A stretch of DNA of 64,000 bases. It comes from Lycorma delicatula. Lineage: Eukaryota > Arthropoda > Insecta > Hemiptera > Fulgoridae. The DNA lies in the NCBI RefSeq assembly GCF_047948215.1, contig NC_134457.1:85949398-86013397 (forward strand), read 5' to 3'. Shown here piece after piece: positions 37,131 to 48,824 of this stretch (within the stretch, counting starts at the first letter, position 1; the number at the start of each line of letters is the position of its first letter). Below the pieces are notes generated by a model. The model worked only from the letters and a program-made list of their open reading frames with translations, was not told where the DNA came from and did no database searches. The translations under genes were made by a program, and so were the position numbers.

Positions 37131-37790
37131 TGAATTTTATCTTTTTTTGAGACTACAAATGTAAAATTTAGATCAAAATTTCAAGATGTAGAACGCGGAA
37201 TGCCTCAGGGAAGTGTTCTCGGTCCCTTTTATTATTGTTTATAAATGATCCGGTTCAAACTCTTGAGGTAGTCATTATAACCCTCTGCAGACTAAATAAC
37301 TATGTCTATACCTGTAAATAATTATTTAAAAGGAAATGAAAATTCTACAGTAGCAGTTCAAATAACATTACCGTTCGTATGAACAGAATTCCCATTAATG
37401 ATAACGATAGTATTTCTGTAGCCCATTAATCGAATTTTTGTAGCATTTAACAAAAAATTCTCATAGGATGGTTAAATTGATTTCATTGTTATCAAAATCA
37501 AATCGTACTTTTCGATTTGAGGTGCCTTAATAAAATATTAAGCTTTCATCATTATTATGTATTTGTATATTCTAGTCAAAAGTATATCATCTCTGAAAGT
37601 TCCCACATTAATTCAGAACTAGTTTTTAAAATACAAACACAGATTGTCAGATCAACGTTTGGCGCTCATAAGTATGAATTATAGAGACCGATATTTAGAA
37701 AATTAAATAACAAGCTTAATCTTGTGTTTATCTTTAAGAATGTACAATATTTTTTAAAAAGAATGGTCACCTATTCTTATAAAACAACAA
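37131..37790 (+). pseudogene. Decayed LINE reverse transcriptase
   Basis: Near 37158-37260 the translation reads VKFRSKFQDVERGMPQGSVL, then GPF, a shift, LLFINDPVQTLE. This is the G-PQGSVLGPLLFLLFIND block of jockey/CR1-type reverse transcriptases. Further on, YVFVYSSQKYIISESSHINS then ELVFKIQTQIVRSTFGAHKY (37558-37680) and RPIFRKLNNKLNLVFI (~37688-37735) correspond to the C-terminal LFKLQKR-IR-I-GA---HC-PLFK-L-IL---IY region. The catalytic FADD was not found. Multiple stops and shifts show a dead copy. Confidence 0.65.
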
Positions 37791-37830
37791 TATTTATCTA
37801 CAACAAATCAGACAACAGAACTTTTTCTTT

Positions 37831-38100
37831 TTTTCCTGTTTAGCCTCTAGGAACTACTTTCAGGTATCACTTGATGATGAATGAGGATGATATGTATGAC
37901 TGTAAATGAAGTGTAGTCTTGTAGTCTCAGTTCGACCATTCCTGAGACGTGTGGTTAACTAAAACCCAACCACCAAAGAACACCGGTATCCACGATCTAG
38001 TATTCAAATCCGTTTAAAATGACTTTACTAGGACTTGAACGCTGGAACTCTCGACTTCCAAATCAGCTGTTTTTGTTTAACTCAACTCAATGCTTCGGCT
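37831..38100 (-). mobile_element. SINE family B, copy 1 (minus)
   Basis: Read on the minus strand there is a tRNA-like head with a B box near GCGTTCAAGTCC. A body follows, with CGGATTTGAATACTAGATCG, TGGATACCGGTGTTCTTTGG and GGTCGAACTGAG-type sequence, then a tail CTGAAAGTAGTTCCTAGAGG ending in a T/A-rich run (37820-37835). The body is nearly identical to the copy at 60.6 kb over ~50 bases. The head is more decayed than in the 58.5 and 60.6 kb copies. Confidence 0.7.
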
Positions 38101-40026
38101 TACAAGAATGAGCCTTATATGTCATGTTTAATAAATTAATCTTAAAAATCAGAAATAATATTCTTACTTTGATAAAATAGAAAAGTAAGTGTTTTAAGTT
38201 TAATTATTTATATTTAATAACTGTTATAAGGGTTTTCTAAAGGAATATCTAAATTTTTTTAATAATAATATTAATAAAAACTTAATATTCTTCCTTCTAC
38301 AAAAGATGAAAAGATCTTTCATGAAAAAGTCTTTCTTAAGATTTCTAAATTTATTTTGGTAATTGAATAATTCTCTAACTTCCAGATTTAATGCCATTAT
38401 TTCTAGAAGAATATTTATAAAATCATTTACGATTCCAGCTTATTTGAACCAAATAAAAGTAATTCTCCTGTACTTTCCAATTAGGAGAAAATTTTAATAA
38501 TTAAAAGATTTTACGTTTTAAGAATAGTTAATCTACAAAATAAGAAATTACAGTGAAAATAACTAAATTTTCTTTTTATACTAAAAATTAAATAATTACT
38601 ATTTTATTAATTTCATGATAATGAACGTTTTATAATTTTGTGTTAATATAAAGCAAAAATTAAATCATTATAAACATCAATAAAATTTTAAAAGAAAACT
38701 TAACACATGAAGATAAAATTGTTTAATTATGGAACCAGATTTAAAATTATTTTATAAAAAATAGTAAATTGAAATTAATATTGATTATTCTTAAAAAAAG
38801 TCTCTTTTCATCAAAAGTTTTCTTTGTTTTATAGAGGTTAATGATTTTTTTTATAGCGTCGATTGGTATTAACTTTAGTGTCTATAAAAGACTATATGTC
38901 TTTTCTATAGCTTTTTTCTTATATTTTTTTGTAATACATATCATACGTGTAGTACAGTAAAGTAAGTACGTCTATAGTGGTAAATAAAGTTGTAATCTAT
39001 AAAAGGTAAGTAAAAAATGTTTTCGAACATAAAATATTTTGTTTATGTTTTATAATCAGTGTAAAAATGTTTTAGGAATAAAATATTTATCTAACATTTT
39101 ATTAAGAAAAAATGGTTTTTGTAACTGAATGAGAATTCCGTAAACGAAAAGTTTGAATTAAAGGGGTTTAGATTGCTGGAAACCTAATATCAGATTAAAA
39201 TAAAATTGACTTCGTTTAGTATGCTTCTAGACTGAAGTAACTTTTTGATTATATTATACATAAGACCCAAGATGTCGATAAGTTCTTGAAGTATATCTAA
39301 ATTCTGGTACTACAATTACCTGTTTAAAAACGCTGCTGTTGTCTGTCTGTCTTTATTCTCCTTGTTTTTAACCCTTCGCTTAACATTTACAATGAGTATT
39401 ACTAAATCCAGTTCGATATTCTTTCCGCAGAGTAATTATTTCTATTTCCGCTGCAAATAGATTATCTCTAGGATTCTTTTAACTAACGAATGAAATAAAC
39501 ATTTTCGGTTCACTAAGTATTTGAGAAAATATTTTATAGATTATAATATAAAATGTAATATTTATATATATATTACGTTATAATTGTATTATAAACAATA
39601 TAAAAAACAATATTACATTATAAATAAATATATATATATTATTTTACTTTCCCAACTATATAGTTACACTGTGCATCTATACAGTATAAGGAAAAGTACG
39701 CCAGTAGGATCAAACTTTGCATATATATCATATTATATATGTATGAATTTTGTCTTGGTTTTTGTTCATATTTCAGACTGGATAGATTGATTCGGATGAA
39801 ACTTGGCATGATGATTTGTGTATACAGAGTGATAGTGCATTTTAATTTTAGTAATAGTTGGTCATAGGGAAGGGAAGATGCGGACCTTATGGATTCCTAG
39901 ATTAAAATTTGATTGAAACAATAATATAATCTTTTTCTTTTATATGTAATTATTTACGGTAAAATTACATAATTTTATGTTTAGCCTAATCTTTTCTCAA
40001 AAGCAGTTGTCTGTCGAGTGTGAAGC
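38101..40026. other. AT-rich intergenic DNA, no gene seen
   Basis: No gene recognised. There are TA-rich runs near 39560-39640. Confidence 0.5.
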
Positions 40027-40065
40027 TCTCGTAGACATATCTGAACTACAAATATGTCTACGAGA
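40027..40065. repeat. Perfect inverted repeat, 14-bp arms, 11-nt loop
   Basis: TCTCGTAGACATAT (40027-40040) pairs exactly with ATATGTCTACGAGA (40052-40065). Confidence 0.85.
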
Positions 40066-41756
40066 TATATCAAAAAGTCTTTTAACTAAAATAAAATAAA
40101 TTTGCTATAAAATAAACTAATAAAGAAGAATATTATTTTAACTACCATAACCGTCAAGTTGTAGTGACCCGATTCGAGACGCCAGTCCTTTTCCGAAAAT
40201 GGTATATCAAACAATACTGAACTTACTATGTAAAATAGGAATTTACTTTCCTCTTCCTTCTTCACTCAGCGTAACATAATGATTCATATTAGTAAGGAAA
40301 ACCGATGGAGATTGAAGTGATATTTAACCATGCTATTCATCGCATAGTCTAGCTGTATAGTGAAGTCACTACTCTGAGAGAAATGGAATCTTTATAAAAA
40401 TGTGTAAAATAAAAAGTCAATATATGAAAAAAAGAAATGAAATGAAAATTTCGTAAAATAACATCTAAGCATGCGAATTAATTTCAAGTAAAACTGAATT
40501 CCACAAATAAACTAAGTTACTACCGATGAAATTTATATTATATTCATGATTTTCTGTTAAATATCATGACCGCAGTATTATGTATCTGATCTGACATAAG
40601 GTAAAAGTAATTCCCACAAAAATATCATAATTATTCTTATAAATATAATTACCATCTCTTGCTTGGAAAATTAAGTGAATTCATTACTCGTTGCCTTCTC
40701 CAATAAGTACATAATAATATAAGTACATAATTATATGCATAATAAAATATTTTGCACATCATCTAAATGAATGAATTTAAGTATTATTTAGTCATGCTAG
40801 TGACACATTTACTGTTTTTTTCACTAAGATATTTCAAAGAGATAATAATTAATTATAAAAGGTATTCCTTGTATCTTAGATGATTTACGCTATCATAGCC
40901 CTTAACTGGGAGAATACCGTAAATTATAAAACAACGTATAAATATACTTTCGTGATAAACGACGTATATATTTCGTAGTATACAAAAGTGCATTTTATGT
41001 ATTAAAGCTATTCAACTGGGAAAATGTTATTTTTCAAAAATATTAAAAGAAAAATGATACCTTAAAATCATAACATTTTATACCAGTAATATACAATGTA
41101 AAAATTATGATATGAATATTTTTAACATTAAAAAAAAATCAGAATATAAATTTAAATAACTAAAGAAAATACATACACTCGTTGAAAATGACTGTAAAAA
41201 TAGGTGTTGTTCTCTAGGGACTAAATACATTTACTGAATTGGTTCGATAATATTTTTTACAAAAAATTAAATGCGTTCTCTCTAAAATAAGTATATGTAT
41301 TTTTAAAATTTATATCACAAGAATATGTATAACTGTAAAATAAATTAGGTAAACTGCTTTTGGGCATCACTGGAAAGTTTATCATTTTATTTAATAGAGG
41401 AATTGCGGTGAACTTACATTTGTTTTGTTTAACTGATAACTTGTTACCTATTTTGTCGTAATTATATTACCAACTACCTCGCTGAAACATAGGAAAACTT
41501 TTAGTAAAAAATAATAAAAACTAAGTCCAGTATGAACGGTACAAATTCAGTTTACATGACTTTTACAAATAAGCGTGTGAACTTGAAGTTTGAAACAAAA
41601 AAACTTTTTTAATATTTTAAGTGAATTTCTCATCCTAATGTTTGATATATTTTGTGAACCATCTTATACTATCATAATATAGACAAAATGTTTTTTAGTT
41701 TTTTTTTAATATTGAGTATATTTATCTACCTTTGTTTAGTTTTGTAAGCCAAGAAA
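40066..41756. other. AT-rich intergenic DNA, weak repeat similarity
   Basis: No gene. GATCTGACATAAGGTAAAAG at ~40588 resembles GATCTGGCACAAGGTAAAAA at ~54293. AACTACCATAACC occurs at 40140 and 54268. This hints at an old repeat family shared by the two regions. Confidence 0.4.
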
Positions 41757-41793
41757 GTATTTGTACTGAGTATATTGTACTCAGTACAAATAC
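41757..41793. repeat. Perfect inverted repeat, 16-bp arms, 5-nt loop
   Basis: GTATTTGTACTGAGTA (41757-41772) pairs with TACTCAGTACAAATAC (41778-41793) around TATTG. Confidence 0.9.
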
Positions 41794-42644
41794 AAGTAAA
41801 AATTATGACGATATTAGCAGAAAATGTATACACTATATACTATTAATTTTGTAAGTTTGTTTTCCCGGGTTAATCTCAAAAACTACTGAAACAATTTGAA
41901 AAAGAAGTGCAATATTTTAAATTTTACTTTTTTGCGATTGACATAAGGTATAAAATATCATTACGTAACACTCGGTTTTCCCTTCCCCAAATTTTGCCCC
42001 TCTTTATACCATTTCATGATAATAAGATTTATGTTAAAAAAAAATTATGTTTGATTATAATAAAACCGTTTATTAGATGTCTACCAAAAGTTTGAAATAT
42101 AATTCTATGTGACTAGAAAGATATCGCTCTATTACAGTAGAAATATGTAAATCTCCTTGACCATTCCTCCAATTTTTCTGCGAAAAAACTTAAATACTGT
42201 AAAATATTTCAAAATGAGTTATATTCTCAGAAAAACCAAAAAAATATTTCGCAGTAAAAGGTCAGGTTCCTTGTCCTTTAGGGCCTCTTTTTTCCCTAAT
42301 CTCCATAATTAACAAAAATTAAAGAATTAATATTTGAATTTAAAAAAAATGTCCTTTACTTAAAAAAAATTAAAATTTTATGTGGAAGTAGTTTATCCCT
42401 TTTTCCAAACACCAAATTTTATTCCAGAGGGCTCATCAACCAAGGTTGTTTAATTAAACAAATTTGGAATGCAACAATGTTCAAACCATTTTTTTTCTCA
42501 TTTAAGAAAAAAAAGAAAACAGCGCTTAAATTTCAGATTCCACTGCTCTCATTGGGCTCTAACCCCTAGTCACTCAATTTAATAAAAATAAAAATATTGT
42601 GATATTTGAATTTTTTGCATAGTGTATTCTAGCTCAAAAAAAAA
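41794..42644. other. AT-rich intergenic DNA, no gene seen
   Basis: No recognisable gene or element. The 62-codon frame at 41907-42095 is chance-like. Confidence 0.5.
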
Positions 42645-42674
42645 ATTTTCTTCCCTGTGTTGAGGGAAGAAAAT
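42645..42674. repeat. Perfect inverted repeat, 12-bp arms, 6-nt loop
   Basis: ATTTTCTTCCCT pairs with AGGGAAGAAAAT around GTGTTG. Confidence 0.85.
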
Positions 42675-43472
42675 GTTTAGGCTGTTAAAGAGATCGCTCT
42701 TAAAACCCCTCAATTACCAAATAAGGAATTATAATATTATTCAAGCTGTTTTATTTTTTCAAATTATGTTCCAAAATAATAAAATAAATATTATTGTCCA
42801 TTAATATCAGGTTCATTGTCCCCTACGGCTTTATCCCCTGTATTAAAAAAAAAAACAAATATTGAAATAATGCGATATTCGAAATTTCTTTTATAAATAT
42901 GCTGCAGTTACTTTTACGAAAAATTAATTTTTCTCTGGCTTAAAAAAGTCAAAGTTTAAAGAATAATTGTTAAATTATTATTCATTTTTACTTTTCAGTG
43001 ATTTTTTGGGTTTTAATTTTATTTTTTCAGTTTATTCTATTTTTCGTTTACAAATTACTTAAAAATAATATTACCAACCTCATAGAAAACGATGCCCATA
43101 TGAAAAAATACCTTACAAGAAAGGAGACAAAGATAAAAAAAGAATGAGGAAAGACCATGCAAAGAGAATGTTATAGGGCATTAGCTTTCTGGAATGTGGT
43201 AGTTTACGTCTGTTTATACAATATATATATTTATTCACATAAATACAATGTTTGGAAATATTTTTTATCCTCTAACTAATTTTTTCATGTGAAAACACTG
43301 AATTTAAATATATCAGGCTATATATATATTTAACGTAAGATAACGACCCAAAATAGAAAAAAAATCAAATCGTAAATAACAGTGTAAGCTTTTGTTTAAA
43401 AAGATCTTTCTCATATGTTATATGGAAGAATTAACGGAACAATAAAAAACCATATTCTTCTCTACCTATATT
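42675..43472. other. AT-rich intergenic DNA, no gene seen
   Basis: No recognisable gene or element. Confidence 0.5.
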
Positions 43473-43533
43473 CTTCGACGATTCTCTAACTATTCGATAG
43501 ATTCTCCATAGAATAGTTAGTGAATCATCGAAG
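43473..43533. repeat. Near-perfect hairpin, 23-bp arms, 15-nt loop
   Basis: Arms 43473-43495 and 43511-43533 pair at 21 of 23 positions. The total length of 61 bases and the imperfect stem resemble a small-RNA precursor, but nothing else supports expression. Confidence 0.8.
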
Positions 43534-44039
43534 TAAGTTCACTTACTGAAATAAAGGCATGAATATATATAAAAAATCATAAAACTGGTTAAATTAAAAA
43601 CCGCCTACATTTTTGAAGCTAGTGAAGGTTTAAAGTTTTACTGGGTAGTTCCACATAAGAACCAGTTCCGGGAATGAGCGGTCGTTCCTTTAAAAATCTT
43701 GTGCCTGTACTTGGACGCTTTTGAATTTTTGGAGAAACAATACATTTTAATGCGGTATATATTTATGTTGGTCGATGTAAAATAGTACATGAACAATGCA
43801 CTACTTTCATGAAGGAAAAATCCTTCGATCTCCCATCGAATTGTAATAGACGCTTGATGCTACGCGGTGGTCTTGAGTTTTTTCACGGTTGAGATCATTT
43901 TTCAATCAATATATTTTCCTTTCTGATTATTCCTTTGATCACTTTTCATTTTCCTTAATTTCCTCTTCCCAGTTTAATTTTTTGGGACTCCAATAGATCT
44001 TTTCTGGGGGACCTATAGAGCCATTGAATTATTTTGTAT
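43534..44039. other. Intergenic DNA, possibly part of the next element
   Basis: No gene is visible. Base composition starts to rise from ~43640, so the unclassified element that follows may begin here. Confidence 0.4.
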
Positions 44040-44880
44040 TATCTGAGAGTATGCCTCGAGTTCGTTTTTAAGGGTAACAGGTGTCCAGATGCTCACCAAC
44101 CATGTTAATTTGAACTAATACTGTTTCGGTTCCGCCTGGTAGCTGATGAGCTGTGCGTCTGGGGAAGGTATAGTCAAATAAAACCTGATGTTTGACTGCC
44201 CTAATCTTTTGGGGGGGGGGGCACCCTGGAACTTAGAGGTCAACGGGAAAATTGGTCACTCACAAGCGGTAGACCCGCTTTGTGGGAGTTCCTTGATGCG
44301 GTTGCTTTGTTCGACCGACATCAGTAGTTTACTAAAGGGAAAGACTCCTACCGCACTACTGTGGGAAGCTAACCTAGAGATGTATGGCTGACCACCAGCT
44401 AATTAAGGCTCCAAGCGCTTTAATATGGTGGTCAGGTACTTGCTGACATTTAGCGACCTAGGCGTGGCAGCGAATTGCTGTCTAGACGAAGTAAATTTCA
44501 ATTTATGGATGCCATATATATTTTTAGTAGCTGACGGGGTGCGTCTACCCATTTTAGAAAATATATGACAAGTGAGCGATTGGAACACGTAAGCCGGTGG
44601 TGTATGGCACCGCACTTAGTCCGCTCACGCTGTTAGGTAAGCTTTAGGAGCTAGTTAGGATACTGGTCGCTACACTTTTTTGAGGCTTAGTAGCCGTTTG
44701 TGGCACAGACATTCGGTCTTATGCTTTAGGGTGACCGAATGGGATGGTGGCGGGAGAAATAACCTTCTGAATAATAGCGAGGACATTAGGCGCCTAAAGC
44801 AGCTGCACATATTGGATCTATGAGGTTCTTTGAGATTTAGAGTGAATCGCCTTAGGATGTTGTGCATGGTCAAAACGTTT
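44040..44880. mobile_element. GC-raised unclassified element remnant
   Basis: About 840 bp is clearly GC-richer than its flanks, with an 11-G run at 44211-44221. It holds several short open frames on both strands (plus 44188-44391; minus 44403-44615 and 44670-44873). None shows a domain I recognise. Sustained composition and the broken frames suggest a decayed transposon, perhaps a retroelement, but no motif proves it. Confidence 0.4.
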
Positions 44881-45377
44881 CGTTTCGCTTTTTACTTTTG
44901 TTGGCTCTATTTTTTTCTTTTTTTTTACATATGGTTCCGGCTAATTAGTACTAATTACAAATAAAAATAACTTTACTGGCAAAAACAAAATCTTTAATAT
45001 AAGTTGTATTTCGATTTACGTTAGCTTTTATTACACATATTTTAAAGTATATGAATTATCTTTTTGCCTCAAATAACTTCATCAAGCGTGCTGAGAACTG
45101 AATCAATAATGTGAAATCTGTTCGTACATATCTATGTATATATTTGAACAATGGAAGTATATTTTAAAATATTGGCTTAGAGAGTTCATATTTATACAAT
45201 ATACGGGTTGTTTTACTAATATTGAGAGGATTTTCGGTGATATTTGTAAAGCGTGGGGATTTTTGAAACAGCGGTCTTTCACTTTGATAATCAATGATGA
45301 AATAAATCAGAATACATTATTTAGTGTTCTCATTTATGGAATGAATATTGGTGCAAACCTATGTGGGTGGGTATTTT
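44881..45377. other. AT-rich intergenic DNA, no gene seen
   Basis: The 135-codon frame 45134-45541 passes through the following TG microsatellite and has no recognisable domain. I do not call it a gene. Confidence 0.5.
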
Positions 45378-45398
45378 ATGTGTGGGTGTGTGTGTATG

Positions 45399-45433
<35 letters not shown>
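45378..45433. repeat. (TG)n microsatellite
   Basis: A GT/TG run with TATG interruptions at the right end. Confidence 0.9.
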
Positions 45434-46552
45434 GTATTTTTGGATTGTAATCTATTGAACTACTGTTTAATTTCTAACAAACCTCTCATTATTCTTCCCC
45501 TTCACCTCTTCCTCAGTTACTCACCCTCTCAAGCATTATAAAATTTAATTTTTTATCAAAGTAGTGCAATTTTGACCTCAGAAAATTTTTTTTTGAAAAG
45601 CATATTTTAAAAGAAAATGCCAGAAGTTATTTTTTGATTGTTGATTATATAATCAGATAGAATTACGTGACTGTTTCGTTATAAATTACATGAATTGTGA
45701 TACATTTTTGTCGTATTGTCTGCATATCCAAACCAATAATTAGAGAAAATAATTACTGCTTCAAATATTTCTTTCAATAAAAATACAAGTTTTGTTAAAC
45801 GTTTATCTTTATTTATTTAATGATAAAAAAATAAAATTTGAAAAAAAAAGTTTTTTTCATTTATGGCATTAAATTATAAAAACTAGTTTCTATTAAAAAA
45901 AAAAATACTTTTTCCTCAAAAATTTTCGAATGAACAAAATAAAATTTAAACACAAAAGTATCTCTTCTTTTATTAATTACATTTTAATATTTAAAAAAAA
46001 TTATCTTCGCTAATGAATGTGAATGTATCCTCCCACGTTTGTTTTGAAAGGAAACTGTAGCAGAGTTTACCAGTTGTAAAATATCAGAATTGTCTTTCTG
46101 TAAGTCGTATGAAAAAGGAAAATTTCAAGCACCAGTAACTGTCATTTCAAATAAAATAAACATAAATTTTGAATAGTTAATGTTTACAGAAGTATGAAAG
46201 TATTTTAGATATAGTAAATGAACCCTCTTCTGTTTGACAGGTCTCAGCACGGAAGTATGGCTTTAAAAAAAAAAATAAGTTCATCTAATTAACAAAGATA
46301 TTAATTACCAAAAAATTAATGCAGCAGCCGTTCTGAAACTGGTTAACGAAAAATGTTCATTTTTTTGTTGAAAATACTGATTTAAAATTTATACACAAAC
46401 TTTTCTTAAAATATCGCAAAAACACAAAATAACAGAATTTTGTTGTTACTTTTATGTGCCGAATCTATTTATCACGCTTCTCCAACTAAGTATTTCAATA
46501 TTTTACAGACATCTGTATGTGTGTGCGCGCACGCGCGTTTGTATATACATAT
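45434..46552. other. AT-rich intergenic DNA, no gene seen
   Basis: No recognisable gene. A short GTGTGCGCGCACGCGCG tract lies at 46520-46537. Confidence 0.5.
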
Positions 46553-47463
46553 TGTGACAAGATTGGTATAACAGACCTCGACACCGGATTCCTTCCAATT
46601 AAGAAGAAAGTATGAGAAAATAATAATGAAAGAAATCCAGAAGGGAACTAAAAGGGATCCTTTATCACGCTAACAGGTCCGTTTAACAAACCTTTTTGTA
46701 ATACTCTCAATGGCACTCCTCCAACAGCTGTTGTTTGGCGAGAAAGGTTACTGGACCGGAGTAGGAGTTCATCGGAAAAAGTAGGGCGCGGACGATGAGA
46801 ATTCTCACGCTTCAACAGAGTTCTGATTTTGCAGATCAAGAGGATATAAATACTCGAGACCCAGGGAGTAAAGAATGAGCATTACGATAGATAAGCGAGT
46901 GCTGCGAGGCCGTGTTCGACGCGATTGTGACGCGGCTTATCAGTCAGCGTGTAGTAGCAACGAGTGAAGAGTACGTCACAAGCATTCCAGTGTGGAAAGT
47001 GAGTGAATGCAGGAAGTTGCATGGACAAGTTACTGGTAGGTAATAGTGAAAGTGACAAAATTAAATTCAATCATAACGTAAAAGGTTGTTTTATTGTAAA
47101 CAGTAAAGGTATGCGTTGAGAATGGAATTGGAATGAACTTAGACTTTTTTAACCCTATATTGTTGTTATTGCAATATTAGGTGTTAATATAACCATATTA
47201 TATAACCATATATTAGGTGTCATTATAATGTATTTAGTCAATTGGACTGTATTCTGGTTTTTGTGTTTTAACTGCCTTTAAACAAACCTTGTTCTTATTT
47301 GAAATTCTATTTTGTACATAATTTATTATTTTTTTGCTGTTTATTATTAATATTATTATTGCTGTTTACTATTTTCTTTTATTATTATTTATTTATCTTA
47401 TTTTCTATGTTCTTAGAGCAATAAATCGTATCTATATAAACATTTGTATTTGCTAGTCTCTCA
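46553..47463 (+). mobile_element. Probable solo LTR (Ty3/gypsy-like)
   Basis: A 911-bp candidate begins TGTGACAAGATTGG and ends GTCTCTCA, so it has the TG...CA ends of a long terminal repeat. ATAT lies directly outside both ends (46549-46552 and 47464-47467), a possible 4-bp target duplication, though weak evidence in AT-rich DNA. Inside are a TATA box (GGATATAAATACTCGAG, ~46841-46857), a GC-richer zone just downstream, and AATAAA at 47420-47425 near the 3' end, in promoter-then-polyadenylation order. No internal coding region or second LTR is present, so it would be a solo LTR left by recombination. Boundaries are inferred. Confidence 0.45.
46841..46857 (+). promoter_or_regulatory. TATA box of the candidate LTR
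   Basis: GGATATAAATACTCGAG lies ~290 bp into the candidate LTR, with a GC-rich stretch 30-80 bp downstream where a start site and downstream element would be. It is recognised from sequence alone. Confidence 0.4.
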
Positions 47464-47467
47464 ATAT

Positions 47468-48632
47468 CCAGGTCATACACACATTAGCTCATGTATAGCT
47501 TGAATTTATTCTAAATTCGATATTTTTTACATGAGGATAGAAAATAAGTCGAATGAGAAAAGTGTTCCGTTGACTTATTCCCTAAACCGAATATATTACT
47601 TTAGATCATATATTCCTATATATAATTCAGATTATATATAATTTAATATTAACTCAATTTTTATATAATTTTATTAATTAAATTATATATATAATTTAAT
47701 ATTAAGTAAACTGCAATTAATTAATTCACAACCGTATATATTAAGTTGTTGCTTTATACATTATCTACCCTAGTATTTCTTTTGGCTGTGGCAGTAAAGC
47801 AGCTAAGGTATAAGAGACGCTAATCAGAATTGTATTCGTTGATAGTAATGATGATCATTAGATGGTGAAGTGTAATGGAATTAGAACTTATAAATTATTT
47901 TATAAAAGGGTATAAATAACAAATCTTCCTTAAATATATTTCTCAGAAAAAAAATAAATAGATCGAAGGTTTATTGGTCTAGGAAGAAATTTATACAGTG
48001 TCAAGGAAGGTGTAAATAGCATATCTACTGTATTACAATTTTTAATAACAAATAAATTGTACATATTAAAATCCATTTACCGTTAATGTAATAATAATAT
48101 ATACTTAGTTTTCGTATAATGGCCTGGAAAATGTATAAGCGTTTTTACTATGACCGTTGTATTGTTCAAAAATAAACTTACGTAAAAGAAATTAAAACAA
48201 ATTTTTATCGTGTGGCTACTATAATTATAAAATGATAATGCAAGCTACTTATACCTTGAAAACATTTTAGCTATTGAAAAATTACATAGTTATAAATTAT
48301 CTTATATAATTAATCTTATAAATCAGTATCCCTAATCTATGATGTAGGCAATATTAAGTAATAATGATAATATTTATTGTTTGACGATAAATAATAAAAT
48401 ATCGTGATTAAATTAATGTGTTTTAATAATATTTAGCCCGTTTTATAAATAAAGAGAAAATGTAGATATATAAATGGAATAAATAACGATGAAGTCTGAG
48501 TTATTTAGATCTAGAACCAGGGATGCTCGATGGTCCTATCTATGTAATTAGTCGTAATATTTTAATCATTCAGATGAAGTACATTTATATGATGGTTATC
48601 TAGATCGTGATAATAATGATAATATATATATA
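47468..48632. other. AT-rich intergenic DNA, no gene seen
   Basis: No gene. A 21-bp AT-rich word (TTATATATAATTTAATATTA core) occurs twice between 47632 and 47705. Confidence 0.5.
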
Positions 48633-48662
48633 AGAGGTGCGACAATAAAGTAATGAGACTGA
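48633..48662 (+). repeat. Mariner left terminal inverted repeat
   Basis: It starts AGAGGTGCGACAATAAAGTA and is complementary to 49913-49942 at 29 of 30 positions. Confidence 0.95.
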
Positions 48663-48824
48663 TTTTTCTTTGCAAGATGTGGCAACCCTGCAGCTTGCGT
48701 AGGCACACCATCTTTGACCTTGGTCTATAAGCTACTTCTAGTCCAAGCGGCACATTTATGCAACTGCTCAGTCGTAAGTTGTGCTATAATAAGTGAATAC
48801 GTGTTTGTGTCTCTCGTCACAGAA

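Noticed and set aside
44188..44391. R1-like C-terminus (MFDCP start) in the 44-kb block
   Set aside because: Only the FDCP letters match the R1 zinc-knuckle; the following residues do not fit the family.
45134..45541. 135-codon open frame
   Set aside because: A third of it is translated from a TG microsatellite and the rest is AT-rich without any domain.
48714..48824. Longer 382-aa start for the mariner transposase
   Set aside because: The extra 37 residues do not resemble the family, and the start at 48825 gives the typical mariner length of 345 residues.
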